Positions 32,401-44,067 of a stretch of 64,000 bases of DNA are shown here, piece by piece. The stretch is from NCBI GenBank assembly GCA_003116875.1, contig BCKT01000009.1:1116001-1180000 (forward strand), in the 5' to 3' direction. The notes under the pieces were generated by a model. It was not told where the DNA came from, did no database searches, and saw only the letters and a program-made list of their open reading frames with translations. The stretch's first letter is position 1; every line of letters begins with the position of its first letter. The DNA comes from Takashimella koratensis (Eukaryota; Basidiomycota; Tremellomycetes; Trichosporonales; Tetragoniomycetaceae). The position numbers were made by a program, and so were the translations under genes.

Positions 32401-32721
32401 CCCTTTCCCATTCTTCCCTCCCCCTGCCCCTCCTACGCTCTGGGCAGCAGCGGCCGCAACCACCGCCGCGGCGGTGATCTCTGCGTCTGCAGCATCTCCT
32501 GCCCCTTCTTCGCCTGGTCCACCCGAGATTGCGGCGCGCAGAGCCTCGAGTGCGATCTCCTCGTCCTGCGCGATAGACGAACCAGCGTGCGCGTGGCCGT
32601 GGTCAGCGAGGGAGAAATCGGGCGCGTCTTCGAGTGGCAAGAAGAGGTGGTGTTCGGCTTCAGCGGCAGCGGCGGCCACTGCGGCGGCAGCGGCGGTGGC
32701 GTCGTGTGTCGACTGCGACAT
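29477..32721 (-). CDS. Large orphan protein, low-complexity N-terminus, nuclear-type
   Basis: Five exons: 32721-31971, 31895-31594, 31477-31037, 30919-30683, 30565-29477; 939 residues with all phases agreeing. I do not recognise the family. Residues 1-180 are Ala/Gly/Asp/Glu-rich with a GEGEGEGEGD run; a helical segment with FMDSMNMTTVFQGLLGSFKL follows; basic clusters (PRRRAR, GRKRRSIK, LAKRRRG) look like nuclear localisation signals. The middle (HLVHKMANRRLGVEYTVSGF, HTYWLRLGKRYDEQQSRLRG, DEWYAYRKAAFGSKEVDAHE, PPDLWDRSTLPVLRP) is compact and looks folded. The C-terminal 250 residues are Gly/Ala-rich and disordered. A chromatin or transcription role is possible but is only inferred from composition. 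Confidence 0.75.
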
Positions 32722-33206
32722 GGTCGAGTGGGGTGGGGCGGGGTGAGGTAGCCACTTGATAGTTGGTGGTTGTTGTTGTGGTTGTGGTTGGATGGATGCT
32801 GGGTTGAGTGAGTGAGATTGTCAATGTTGATGATGAGAGATGCTGGCGCTGCTAGCGATAACAGAAAGGCGCGCGGCGGAGGGGATGTGTGTGTGTGTGT
32901 GTCTGTGTGTCTGTGTGGCTACTTGCCTTGTCCGTCGATTTGCCCTCGGTACCGCTACCCATAACACCGAATGTGGCACCCACGCCTATCCCCTGTATCG
33001 CACGTGTCTCCCACGTGCCCTCCCGCGCGTCTTCCTCGTCTTCCCCGCCCAACTGGTCAACTTGACAGCATCCTCCTCTTCATCCCATCCACCTTGGCAC
33101 CTTGCCCACCGTGACCTCGCTCACTCGCGCTCGGCACGTCTTCGTCACACGTAACCCCTTCACTGTCCTCATCCCACCCACTATCCACCGCGCGTATTCT
33201 TCCAGA
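32722..33206. promoter_or_regulatory. Bidirectional promoter with a (TG)n repeat
   Basis: 485 bp between the divergent orphan gene and GUK1. A TG-rich microsatellite lies at 32886-32917. Short TTG/GTG patterns precede the orphan ATG. Confidence 0.5.
32886..32917. repeat. (TG)n microsatellite, interrupted by C
   Basis: TG dinucleotides broken twice by TCTG. Confidence 0.85.
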
Positions 33207-34093
33207 ATGAGCAAGATCAGCGACTCTGTCCTTGACCGCGTAAGTTCAACCTTGTGGCTGGCTCGTGCGCGTGTCCTCACCTCTTCCTTCAACCCCTCCC
33301 ACATCATCATCATATCATATACCTACTCTCACTCGTTGAGTTGACGCTCAACCTGCCCCGACTTAGCCTCTGGTCATGTGCGGTCCCTCGGGCACGGGCA
33401 AATCCACCCTCCTTACCGCTCTCTTCGCCAAACACCCAGACACTTTTGGTTTCTCCATCTCACACACTACTCGCAAACCTAGACCCGGAGAGGAGAACGG
33501 GAGAGAGTACCATTTCGTTACCAAGGAGGAGTTCATGGCTAAAGTTGAGAAAGAGGAGTTTTTGGAGTGGGCTCAGTTTGGTGGGAACTGGTGAGTCAAT
33601 GCGAACGCGAGCAAAGGTCAAATCCATCCTCCACACACATTCATTTTCTTTCGTTGTTCTTCCCCTCCCGTTTTGTCTCTTCGCTCATACATCCTCCAGC
33701 TACGGGACCACTTTTGCCGCTCTTCGCGCTCTCCACCCTAAACGCTGCATCCTCGACATTGAGCTTCAAGGCGTCTTACAGCTTCGTTCCAAAGCACCAC
33801 TTCAAACTCCCCCTCTTTCCCCTGTCTTCCTCTTCCTCTCCCCACCTACCTTGCCCATTCTCAAGTCTCGCTTGGCCGGACGCGGGACTGAGACCGAGGA
33901 ATCCATGCGAAAACGATTGGATGCGGCCCGTGCTGAAGTCGAGTACGCAATGACCGGAGGTCACGATGTCGTTGTTGTCAATGATGATCTCGAAATCGCG
34001 GGGAAGAAGCTCGAGGCGATCGCGATGGGGTATGAAGGTTGGGAGAAAGTCGGAGATGATTTGCCGCCATTTGATATCAAGGACCTTGATTAG
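33207..34093 (+). CDS. GUK1: Guanylate kinase
   Basis: Three exons: 33207-33239, 33367-33590, 33700-34093; 216 residues. The first join gives [21 protein letters not shown], with the P-loop GPSGTGKS at the usual place; [21 protein letters not shown] is the GMP-binding segment, and [17 protein letters not shown] and [18 protein letters not shown] (the lid) complete the fold. The enzyme phosphorylates GMP to GDP with ATP in the cytosol. The usual YYGT of the GMP site reads CYGT here because the exon 2/3 junction creates TGC. Length is close to other eukaryotic guanylate kinases (about 190-210). Confidence 0.94.
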
Positions 34094-34563
34094 AGGGTGC
34101 ATGAAGTGGGGATGGGGGGATCGCTGGCTTTCAGATCTCTCCGCATCCTTTCAATGCGGCATCTGAACTTTGATCGCGTCCTGTGGTCGCTCTCTTCACT
34201 GCTCGCGACCTTCTCTCTTCCCGATCCATTATTCACTTCTTTCTTCCTCTCTCTTCTCATTTCTTTTCGCTACCATTCAATCCCTCTCGTCTTCTTCCAA
34301 ATGGTTAGAAAACATTGGTACATGCGCGCCATGGGTTGATTATACATTGGGCTCGGACCTCTATGCAACTTTCTTCTCGATCCTTGGCGCGTGTTCTACG
34401 GCCGGTCTTGGCTACATCACAAACCTGTCGCGGCCTAGGACCTCTCAACGCGCTCTCTCTCTGGCCACTACTCGCTCTCTCACCGGTATGCTCATTGTGG
34501 TCGCGGCCAATTCACTCCCGTCGTATCCCGACCTCCAAACTCCAGCTCATCTGGGTCGGGGTG
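34094..34563. other. Convergent 3' region GUK1 / GPN1
   Basis: No gene is supported. Plus-strand frames across 34170-34600 have no family motif and overlap expected 3'UTR. Confidence 0.5.
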
Positions 34564-36401
34564 TCAGCACATCCCTCTGACTCTTGCTGCTTTAGTCCCA
34601 TCTAGACATCAATGCTTCCGGTATCCTCTATCAGACCCATGTCTTGACTCACCAACATCCTGCTTGCCCAGCTCCTCGGCAGCATCCGCCTCTTCCTCCT
34701 CTTCCTCCTGCTGCCGAATCCTCTCTTCCTCGCTATCGTCGCCACCCTCGTCGTCCAGATACCTACCAAGCATCCCATTTGTCAGCTCACCTACCCTTAC
34801 ATCTCACATGCCGTGACCCCCTTTGTTCACTTCAATATTACTCACCGGTCCTCTCGCTCATTTATTGGATGAGGTCCAAACGGATTCCCATTCCCCACTC
34901 CACCTGCCCTACTCGTTCCACTCGCTGCACCCACCCCACCCGCTGCACTCCCAGCCGCCCGCGTGCCCCCTGAAACATTCATATCCCTCATCAACCTCTC
35001 CAAGTGCGCTTTCTTCTCCGCCTCACTCTTCTCTTTCTTCTCCTCCGCCAACCGGTCCAGTTCAGGTCTGTAGTCGGTTTCGTATTCCTTTCGGGCTTGG
35101 TCAACTGCTTCAAAGAAGGCCGACATGCCTTGACCTGTCATGGCGCTGACTCCAACCGCCTAAGGTGGATTAGCTTGAGTTCAACTCTCCCGTTTAGTAT
35201 CCACCGCACTTGCTGAAACCCATGTCCTCAGCATAAGACTTACGTTGAGGTTGTTGTAGAACTCTTCCAGGACGAGACACATGCTACCCATCAAACTGTT
35301 CAAGTAATTCTCCCCACCTTCAGCTCCACTACTCTCCCTCAACGCGGCCTGGTAACTCTCAAAGTCCGTCATCCAATCGAGCGCAAATTCGTGCGGCGTC
35401 ACGTCGACCTTGTTGAACACGAGGATAAATGGAAGGCGGGTTTTGTACAGGATTCTGTCAAGTAAAGGGGTAAAGTATGAGCGAGCGATAACGAGCATAC
35501 AAGAGACAAGGTGAGGGTATAAGAAAGAAGGAGAAACTCACGAGCAAGCATACAACATGTTACTCATAAACGTCGCTGGAGACGTGGTTCGCGGTGTATC
35601 GATGACGTACGCGACACAAGTAGGGAGAGAGCTCGCGATGGCGTCGGTGATGATTGCGCCTGAAGCTGACCATGTGAAGATCTCGATTTGACCAGGGGTA
35701 TCCACGAGGATATGGCTTGGAGCGTGTGAGCTGTGGTATCCTTGAATGAGAGCGTGAGAGGATAGAGGATGGCAAGGTGGGGAATGGACACTCACTCAAC
35801 AGTAGACGCGCGCTTCTCGACAAAACCAAGAACTTGGTCGAATTTCGTCGTGAAGAGGTTGAGAGCGGTAAGGATCCCACCATTAGGACCGAGGTTGTAC
35901 CTACCCTCGTTAGCGAACGTCACGTCGTTGATTATCACACCCGGCCGCGAAGACCAACCATCACACCAGCCTAGCACTATCTGACCACGTCTTCCATGCG
36001 TCCACCAGCGTCCTCAAGTCGCATAGTCTATACTCACTGCTTCATCACCTCCTTGTAATCCACGGTATCGCGAATATCGATGTTCGCAGCATAGGGCATA
36101 TGACTAACGGCCGGATCGAGGTTGAGGATGTAGGGCGGTTGGTTCTTGGAGTGCAAGTAGGCGTTGAGACGCTGCATGAGGGTTGTCTTGCCCTGTGTTC
36201 GTAAAGTCAACGTCAGTGTAGTTCATGGTTAATGGCTTGATTGATACGCTTGGGAGAATGGTCGATGAAGAGAGAGGGACGTACCGATCCCGCCATGCCG
36301 ATGACGATAATGACCGTAGGCTCTTTCCCGCCTACTGCAGCTGGAGATGACGTCGATCCCTCAGCGCATGAGGGTTGCGTGTCCGATGCTGTCGACGCCA
36401 T
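34564..36401 (-). CDS. NPA3: GPN-loop GTPase 1 (Npa3)
   Basis: Eight exons: 36401-36285, 36192-36038, 35900-35796, 35730-35542, 35454-35244, 35159-34846, 34762-34653 and, tentatively, 34601-34564; 412 residues. [19 protein letters not shown] is the P-loop, [14 protein letters not shown] contains the diagnostic Gly-Pro-Asn loop, [13 protein letters not shown] is switch II and LVFNKVD the guanine-specificity motif; [12 protein letters not shown] follows. GPN1 dimerises with paralogues and is needed for assembly and nuclear import of RNA polymerase II. The C-terminus has a Gly/Ala linker and an acidic [13 protein letters not shown] tail. The last exon (12 codons) rests only on a splice match; without it the protein ends a few residues past QDVG. 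Confidence 0.92.
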
Positions 36402-36669
36402 GATATTGGTTGGTGCTTACAAACCGAATTGATGAGAAGAGTGAATGTTGCAGTCAAAAGTCGGTGACGGTGGAAACATTTCAGATTCGATAGATCACGT
36501 GATATGGTTCATTGTTCCTCATGTTTCTGTAATTATCTACAACGCGATGTACTGTACTTGTCTACAACAAAACTCAAGATAAATGGTATGGTGGTATCCT
36601 CTTTGTGTGAAGAAGGGAAGGAGCCCACTAGTTGGAGTGGGTCCTGAGGAGTGGAGTCGGATTCAACCT
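36402..36669. other. Short gap between GPN1 and orphan gene
   Basis: No gene. Promoter of GPN1 and 3' end of the next minus-strand gene; AT-rich around 36480-36560. Confidence 0.45.
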
Positions 36670-37446
36670 CTACTGGAGGCGCTCAATCGACCCGTCCACC
36701 TTGTACTTGACGAAACCAATCTTGAACTCGCCGCCCAGCGGCAGCTTGTCACCAACCGACATGTTCTAGAGGGGAGGAGACGGGATGACCTTACCCGCTC
36801 GCAGCAGCGGGATCACGGTCCCAGCCTTGTCAAGGACCTTTTGCATGTCGAACTGGAAGATCCAGAGACGAGGATAGCGGTACATCGGGCTGATGGAAAC
36901 GTAGTCTTTATCGAAGGTCTCATGTCAGTCAGGGTTTATCGGCGTCGGACGAAAACTGGCTTTAAAACTCACCCATGAGTCCAAGAGTGGAGGTCACCTC
37001 GGACACTGTCTGATAAGCCCGGTTGAACGCCTTGTGAAGGTCCGAGAAGAGGACATGCTTGACCTTGAACGTAAGCTCCGCATGGGTAGAGCCTTGCGAG
37101 ATGTTGAAGACATGGTCAAGCTCGATGGCGACGGGCCTGTGGACGTCGTCGATGCACACGTATTTGGAAACGATTTCGGAGGTGGCGGGAGTGATCGACG
37201 AGAGGTTGGTGTATGTGACGATCGCTTGGAGTACCAGGTAGCTGAGATACAAACAGTCCGTTTGAGCGAGGCGCCCAAAGGACCTCCCGTCTGCAAACAA
37301 AGATTAATGACGGAGGGTACACATGTGCACGGATCGCGCCTATTCATTTTAATTACTTCGATGATTGATATACCAAGATTGAAGTCAATGTTTTGTTTTA
37401 TCATCATCACTTCACAACGAACACAGCTCACGCTGTCATTCTCCAT
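36670..37446 (-). CDS. Orphan protein, minus partner of a divergent pair
   Basis: Tentative four-exon model: 37446-37374, 37290-36973, 36905-36817, 36765-36670; 191 residues, all in phase. Parts read NIDFNLDGRSFGRLAQTDCL, VCIDDVHRPVAIELDHVFNI, THAELTFKVKHVLFSDLHKAF, SISPMYRYPRLWIFQFDM and NMSVGDKLPLGGEFKIGFVKY. Exon 2 is the firmest. The last intron uses a GTGATC donor; if it is retained, an in-frame TAG (its acceptor) ends the protein after SPPL at 36766. I do not recognise the fold or family; no signal peptide or clear membrane span. Its ATG is 47 bp from the ATG of the plus-strand gene at 37494. Confidence 0.5.
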
Positions 37447-37493
37447 CTTCCAGGTATTGCGCTTATTCGCCCCACCGCATATATCTAGACCCA

Positions 37494-38935
37494 ATGGAGT
37501 GGTTGGACCTTGCTTTCTTGGGCAATGAAACCACCTCCTCCTCCGATGGGTCTGGAGCCGGCTTGCCCATCAACCCCTCCTCCTCCTCGGATTGGCTGAG
37601 AGCCGGCTTGCCGATCACAAACTCCTCCACCTTATCAACACCGCAAGAGACTGATCAACGCAGGCGACGAGATATTCTAGAGCCACTCGCTCATTTAGCA
37701 AGCCATCTCGAGGTGTTCCAGCAGGATCTTTTCTTGCTTGCCACCAAGCGCCGAAGCGGTACCCTGGAACCGACACACAGACTGCTCCACGATCTGGAAG
37801 TCACCGCTCGCATAACCTTCATTTCACGTCTAGTGACAAGCTTTCAACAGAGCCTCCCATGGCTTGCTTGGAGCGGTGAGAACTCGCAGCACTCTCAGCG
37901 GCTAATTAGCGAGCAGTATTGCCTCATCACACTGCGCCGCCGACAGCAACTGATGTGACATCTCTTCTGATACATTTCTCCTTTGATCATCGGGGTGAGT
38001 TGTCATCCAGTTCGGAACGGAGCAGGCCATTTGTTAACACGGTACACAGCTCTTCCAAAACTACCGGACGTAGAGGATTTGCGCAACGCGTTGAGGGATT
38101 TCAGCAGCGGTTCGTTTTTTGCTTTCTGAAATCTACCGCTAACGTGCGATCAGCCCTGCGGGATGAAATGGCGACTGCAAGCCCTACTAGTAAGTGGCTA
38201 ATTACAAGTGACGCAATCTCTGACTAGCTGTAGAGCTGCCCAAGCCCTGCGTAACCGCTCCTTCCATCGATTGGTTGAAGCAGCCGAAGCAGGTTCTAAT
38301 GCACTTTCTTCGGTGTGATCAGGGGTTGTCTAAGCTATTGTTCACAGGTCCTCAACGGTAAAGTCCATTGATGGCGCTTTCTGGCATGTACCCGGCTGAC
38401 TCGAACACCATTCAGCCGACTCAGCCGGGCGTTGATGTTTTGGACTCTTGACGAGATCGACGACGTTGAAAGCCGTATCAAACTGAAGGTGGTGCTGGAG
38501 GACGACAAATCAGGAGTCTACGACGACAGTGAGCTCCAGGACCGCCAGGAAGTTGTTCGAAACGATTCGCAGCCGTCAGCATCAATACCTCGAAGCGTTG
38601 CTCCCAACGACCGGCAGCCCCCTGGGCCAACCGCGCGATGCGTTCCGCAGAATGGACCTATCATTTTTAGCGGTAAAAGTTTTTCTATCGTGGATCTTGC
38701 CGCGTGGCTGCTTGCAAACGGGGCGCAAGGACTTGACAAGGTCTTCTGCGAAAGGTGTGCTAGCAGAGCCGAAAATAATGTTTTTCGCTCCTCTCTTCAC
38801 GATACTTTATGCAAATCTTCGTCCTCTTGTCTGCGAACAGGCGAGCGAACAAGCCACGATAAACAATGTCAAGAATGGTTTGAAGAGCTGCTAACTTTCA
38901 CCCACGTGCCAGCAGTTGTTGGTTACAGCGAGTAA
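37494..38935 (+). CDS. Orphan protein, plus partner of a divergent pair
   Basis: Six exons joined by very short introns (41, 55, 44, 38 and 58 nt), each with a GT donor and AG acceptor and several with CTAAY branch sites: 37494-37875, 37917-37994, 38050-38109, 38154-38189, 38228-38357, 38416-38935; 401 residues. That six exons chain in phase is strong support. The N-terminus has two GAGLPI/RAGLPI repeats in Ser-rich sequence; then DILEPLAHLASHLEVFQQDLF, LPKLPDVEDLRNALRDFSS, SRALMFWTLDEIDDVESRIK and a Cys/Ser-rich C-terminus. No homeodomain, zinc finger or other known domain is seen. The last exon may be further spliced, since open sequence continues to about 39300. Confidence 0.55.
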
Positions 38936-40874
38936 TCCAAGCGAGATCCGGGAATCGAAGGCGATGCCGCCGACACCAAGCATCATCTTTTTGCGTGTTT
39001 ACACGAACATCCTACCGGATTTCACAATCTCAATCATACTTGTCTGAGCCGATTCAAGTATGGGGAGACTGAGTATGGTCGTCCCAACATCGAGGTCCCG
39101 GGATGTGCTTGCAGGACGTTTCTGGCGACCCTGAAGTACGTGATATCACTCCTCTGACAGCGAATGCTGATCGACACAGTGTCATCGTCACGAAAAGTCC
39201 TACTGGCAGCCTGACGTTTAGCAACATCTGTATCCGCGTACGACGAACGAGGAAAGCCATGATTCAGTCCAAAAAAAGACGAAGAGCATCTAGCTCGTAA
39301 GTTTCACTATAAGAGCGACCGTTGGCCCCAATTACACAGCAGCGGCGACGAATGATGATGACGATTCCCGTCGGCGAAAGACGGTTGGTCCTTCGATATG
39401 ACCTTGATATCAAGACTTGTAGTGTTGTTCTTTCCTTCCACACGCTGTAGTTTATCGGGGGGTTGTACTGCGGTATCGCCTCGAAGAATGTGAATACTAC
39501 TCTATTTTAGGCCACGTCATTATCCCGAGTGCCACACTTGACCTCCCACCTGCATGGTTTTAGATTTCAGTGGACAGCCACTCTCTCCCGATAGGCCAGC
39601 CGCCCTTGACCGATAAGTAATCCCTCTTCCCATTGTTAATTGGGACTTGGTTACAATTTCCTAATCCAGCCTATTGCGAAATACCTCGGCCCAGCCTTCC
39701 CACCGCACCGCTGCCACCTCGTGGCCGTACCCACCCTCCCCACACACTTAGACACACACACCCACCCATCCCGTCCCATCTCCCGCCGCATCAACCGTCC
39801 ACAACTACCATCCACTCACTCACTCACTCACTCACCACCCACCACCACCACCCACCACCTACCTAGCCCCCTCGCGCACGGACGCACGCAGTTCCTCCCT
39901 CGCCCTGGCCCTCAATCCCACCCTCCAACCTCCACCCCCGATCCCCGCTCAGCCGCGCGCCCGTCCCTTCCCTGTTGACTTGTGATCTGAAACTCGCCCC
40001 TTGGTACTCGGTGCTTTGCATTGTACTGCTGTTTGGGTCGCGACGTTCAACAAACCACCACCACCAAACTAAATCTCACCGCATCCACCAACCTACACTC
40101 CACCCATCCAACCACCTAACCAACCTACACCACCATCCATATTTCCGTCGACACGATCACCGTACACTCTTCTTTGCCCTCCCCTCGACCTAACGGATCG
40201 AGAAACGGCAAACACCCGACCCATCCTGTCCACATAGACCATCGCGCAACACCCATCCATCCACCTCAGGTTAGTCTCGTCCCACCTTTCCATCTCCATC
40301 ACTACTCCACCTCCCACCTCCCGCGTTCATCCTTCCCTCCATCCTCTCCCACTCTCATTCATCCCCTACATCCACTCCCCGCATCTCCACGATCCTCGAC
40401 ACCATCACCGCCGGGCCCAACTCCGCAGTCGGCCGGATCTCACGGTCCCGAAAAGAACACACGGCGGCGAGAGAATACGGAAGGAAGGATGTACAGGACG
40501 GCTGGGACCTGCTGTAGCGGGGATAAAGGAACGAAGGGACGCGATGAGTCAACGGGAGTTTCAACCAGCGTGCACGCGCCGCCGTAGGGGTTGGATCGTG
40601 GGACCGAGGGACTGCGACAACGACCATCACTAGTCATCCAGGTCGTCGACGCTGTCTTGAAACGACACACTTCCATCCCGTCCCGTCACATCCATCTCAA
40701 CGGCCTCATCCGTGCCCACAACCGCTGCGACAACTACGACCGCTTCCGCTCTTCTTTCCCTCACCCTCTCTCGCTCTTTCCCTCACACCTCGCCATCTCT
40801 CCTGACCTTGCCAGCACCCATCACACGCAACCACTGACATCCACCCAGCCCCCACCCGTTTCTCTTAACCCATC
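38936..40874. other. Region upstream of CDC42
   Basis: About 1.9 kb. The first 360 bp contain open stretches (a Cys/His-containing frame to about 39142; a basic one ending at 39300) that could be further exons of the preceding gene. From about 39600 to 40870 the plus strand is C/T-rich with CACT/CACC repeats, typical of a long pyrimidine-rich promoter or 5' leader, possibly with a 5'UTR intron. Confidence 0.45.
39812..39860. repeat. CACT/CACC repeat tract
   Basis: Consecutive CACT then CACC/ACC tetramers and trinucleotides in the C-rich CDC42 upstream region. Confidence 0.75.
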
Positions 40875-41960
<1,086 letters not shown>

Positions 41961-42333
41961 TCGAGCGATCCGATACCCCGACTTCCCACTCGACCGAACC
42001 ATCGAGTCACGCCTTAACCTTAAACCTGGCGTACATCTCTACACCTTGACCCGACGTGAACAAGGAGCGCTATACCCCCATCTACTCGCTCGCTGATACA
42101 CGCCTAACCCTGCTCTTACCTCTCGACACGCGTTACCCTCCCTCACACCCCACACCTCGCACCTCACCTCGCCTCCTAGCCTGGTCTCATACTCTTTTCC
42201 CTCGTTGGCTTTGTTTCTAGTCTTTTCACCTTTTCTTCTTTATGATTCCGTTGCTTAAACTTTGTTTACTTTGTTCCTTTCTGCGCGACTCGTTTCGTCT
42301 GCTCGTTTCTCGTCTCGTTTGTTCTGTCCCCGC

Positions 42334-42336
<3 letters not shown>

Positions 42337-42399
<63 letters not shown>
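42337..42399. repeat. (TC)n microsatellite
   Basis: 63 nt of uninterrupted TC, about 375 bp after the CDC42 stop, continuing as a degenerate CTTT/CTCT tract. Confidence 0.95.
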
Positions 42400-42403
<4 letters not shown>

Positions 42404-43070
42404 TCTCTCTTTCATCTCTCTTTCTTCCATCTTTCTCTCCATTCCAACTTTCCCTTTGTTTCTCACTCTCGCTTTATTTACCTCCCCTTGACCCTCCATC
42501 TTCCATTTTTCTTCATCTTCCATCAACCTTCAACCTAGAGCCCTCAACACTTCAATCACCATTTTCCATACTGTTTCTATTCCAACTTTTCACACGAGAG
42601 AGACAAAGAGAGTCTTTTTTAGCGGGCGTCTAGATGTACCGAGATTGTAATGAGGAATAAGAGGGATCTTGGTTGACGTGACATCTATGGCCCGCCCGTT
42701 CCGCCGTGACTGTGACTGTGAAGAAATATGACGCTGACGTCGACCCTGCTGCTCGAGACTAATCGTCTACTTACTGCATCTATATGTGAGCGATATCCCA
42801 AACCTCGGGGAAATCCAGTCAAGTTGCGGTAGTAAAAGTTGCGTAGGGATATGTATTGATTGCCTCGGATTCAAACAGGATTTTTTTGGTTCTTGTTTCA
42901 TCTTCCCCTTCTAATTGAAAGTTAAGATAGACGAAAAGAAAAAACATGCACGGTGGGGGATGGGGTGGGAGGGGAGTCGGAGAACTGTGGAAAGGGGTGA
43001 AGGGATGAACTGCTGGGAAATGAGCATGGAGTTGATTGAAAAAACAAAAAGTCAGGATGGGATGAAAAGA

Positions 43071-43087
43071 GGGGGGGGGGGGGGGGG
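43071..43087. repeat. G17 homopolymer
   Basis: Seventeen consecutive G residues followed by CGGGG. Confidence 0.9.
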
Positions 43088-44067
43088 CGGGGCAGGCAAC
43101 TATGCGGTGGTTGGGTGTGAAAAGACCCAAATGAGACGGGGAGATAAGACTACCCCGTCTCTCGACCACGGTGGGGAAAAGATGATCTGACGAAAAGAAA
43201 CCGCTCCTATCGGCGTCGATGTGGCCGAAAGCAGTCCATTCGTCTGTCCTTTCGTGCGTGCGTGCGTGACTGGCGAAAAGAGAGATGTCGAATCGAATAG
43301 AGTAAATATCCCGGGCGGAAAGACAACCTTTTGACGACGCCCGGTAATCTTTTCTTGATGAGATTGTGTGTTGGATGAGGTGATTGGGGGTTTTCTTTGA
43401 TGAGGGCCTACAATTCGCTGGCCGTGATGAAATAATCGTAGTCGTGCTCGAATCGGTTGAGTCGGATCTTTTTGGGTGTCGCATAAGAGTGAGTGTGTGT
43501 CTCGGGTATGGAACATGGATGTGGATGTGTTGACGGAAAGTGGTAGCTCGGTACTTGGCGGTCGGTATCGGATGGGGCGAATCGAGGATGGACTGGCGGG
43601 GTGGGCCACAAGGGGCAGAGTTGGATAAAACACAACATTGAAGCAAAATAGATGGAAAGAAAAGAAAAAGAAATAGAAAGGAAAAGAGACGGATTTTCAA
43701 GACACCTTAAGAGCAATGAACCACGTCCGCGGTCCTTGTCGAGGTCCTTGTCGAGGCCGGGAATCGAAAGTCGAAATACGGAACACGGTACATGAAAACC
43801 AGCATCGAGACCGAGGAGACGTAGGGATCGAAGCCGTGTTGAGGGAGAGAGAGAGCGGTAGCGCGAGAGAAAACGGGATCGAGACATGAAGCACGCGGGG
43901 ATAGACAATGAGCGCCTAACGAGCGAGGTCGAGGAGATTTTACCACAACTGGGGTTGGGCGGGTTCACGAGGTCGCCGCCCAGTCGGAGGATGAGAGGTA
44001 AGAAGAGAGATGGGGCGAAAATCTGTAAAGACGACCGTGGCCGTGGCGAGACGCAGACGTCTTGCGA

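Larger units (their letters stand above)
41961..44067. other. Convergent region CDC42 / SRP1, 2.1 kb
   Basis: No gene recognised. It contains a 63-nt (TC)n tract, a G17 run and several low-complexity minus-strand frames (42819-43700, 43408-43968) without domains or convincing splicing. Presumably long 3'UTRs plus spacer. Confidence 0.5.

Noticed and set aside
34170..34605. Plus-strand frame with hydrophobic stretches after GUK1
   Set aside because: No family motif, poor start context, and overlaps the tentative last exon of the convergent GPN1 gene.
36670..38935. HD-type mating locus
   Set aside because: The divergent layout fits, but neither product shows a homeodomain or the WFxNRR helix.
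42819..43968. Long minus-strand frames after SRP1
   Set aside because: Low-complexity translation of A/G-rich DNA, no domain, no splice support; probably 3'UTR or spacer.
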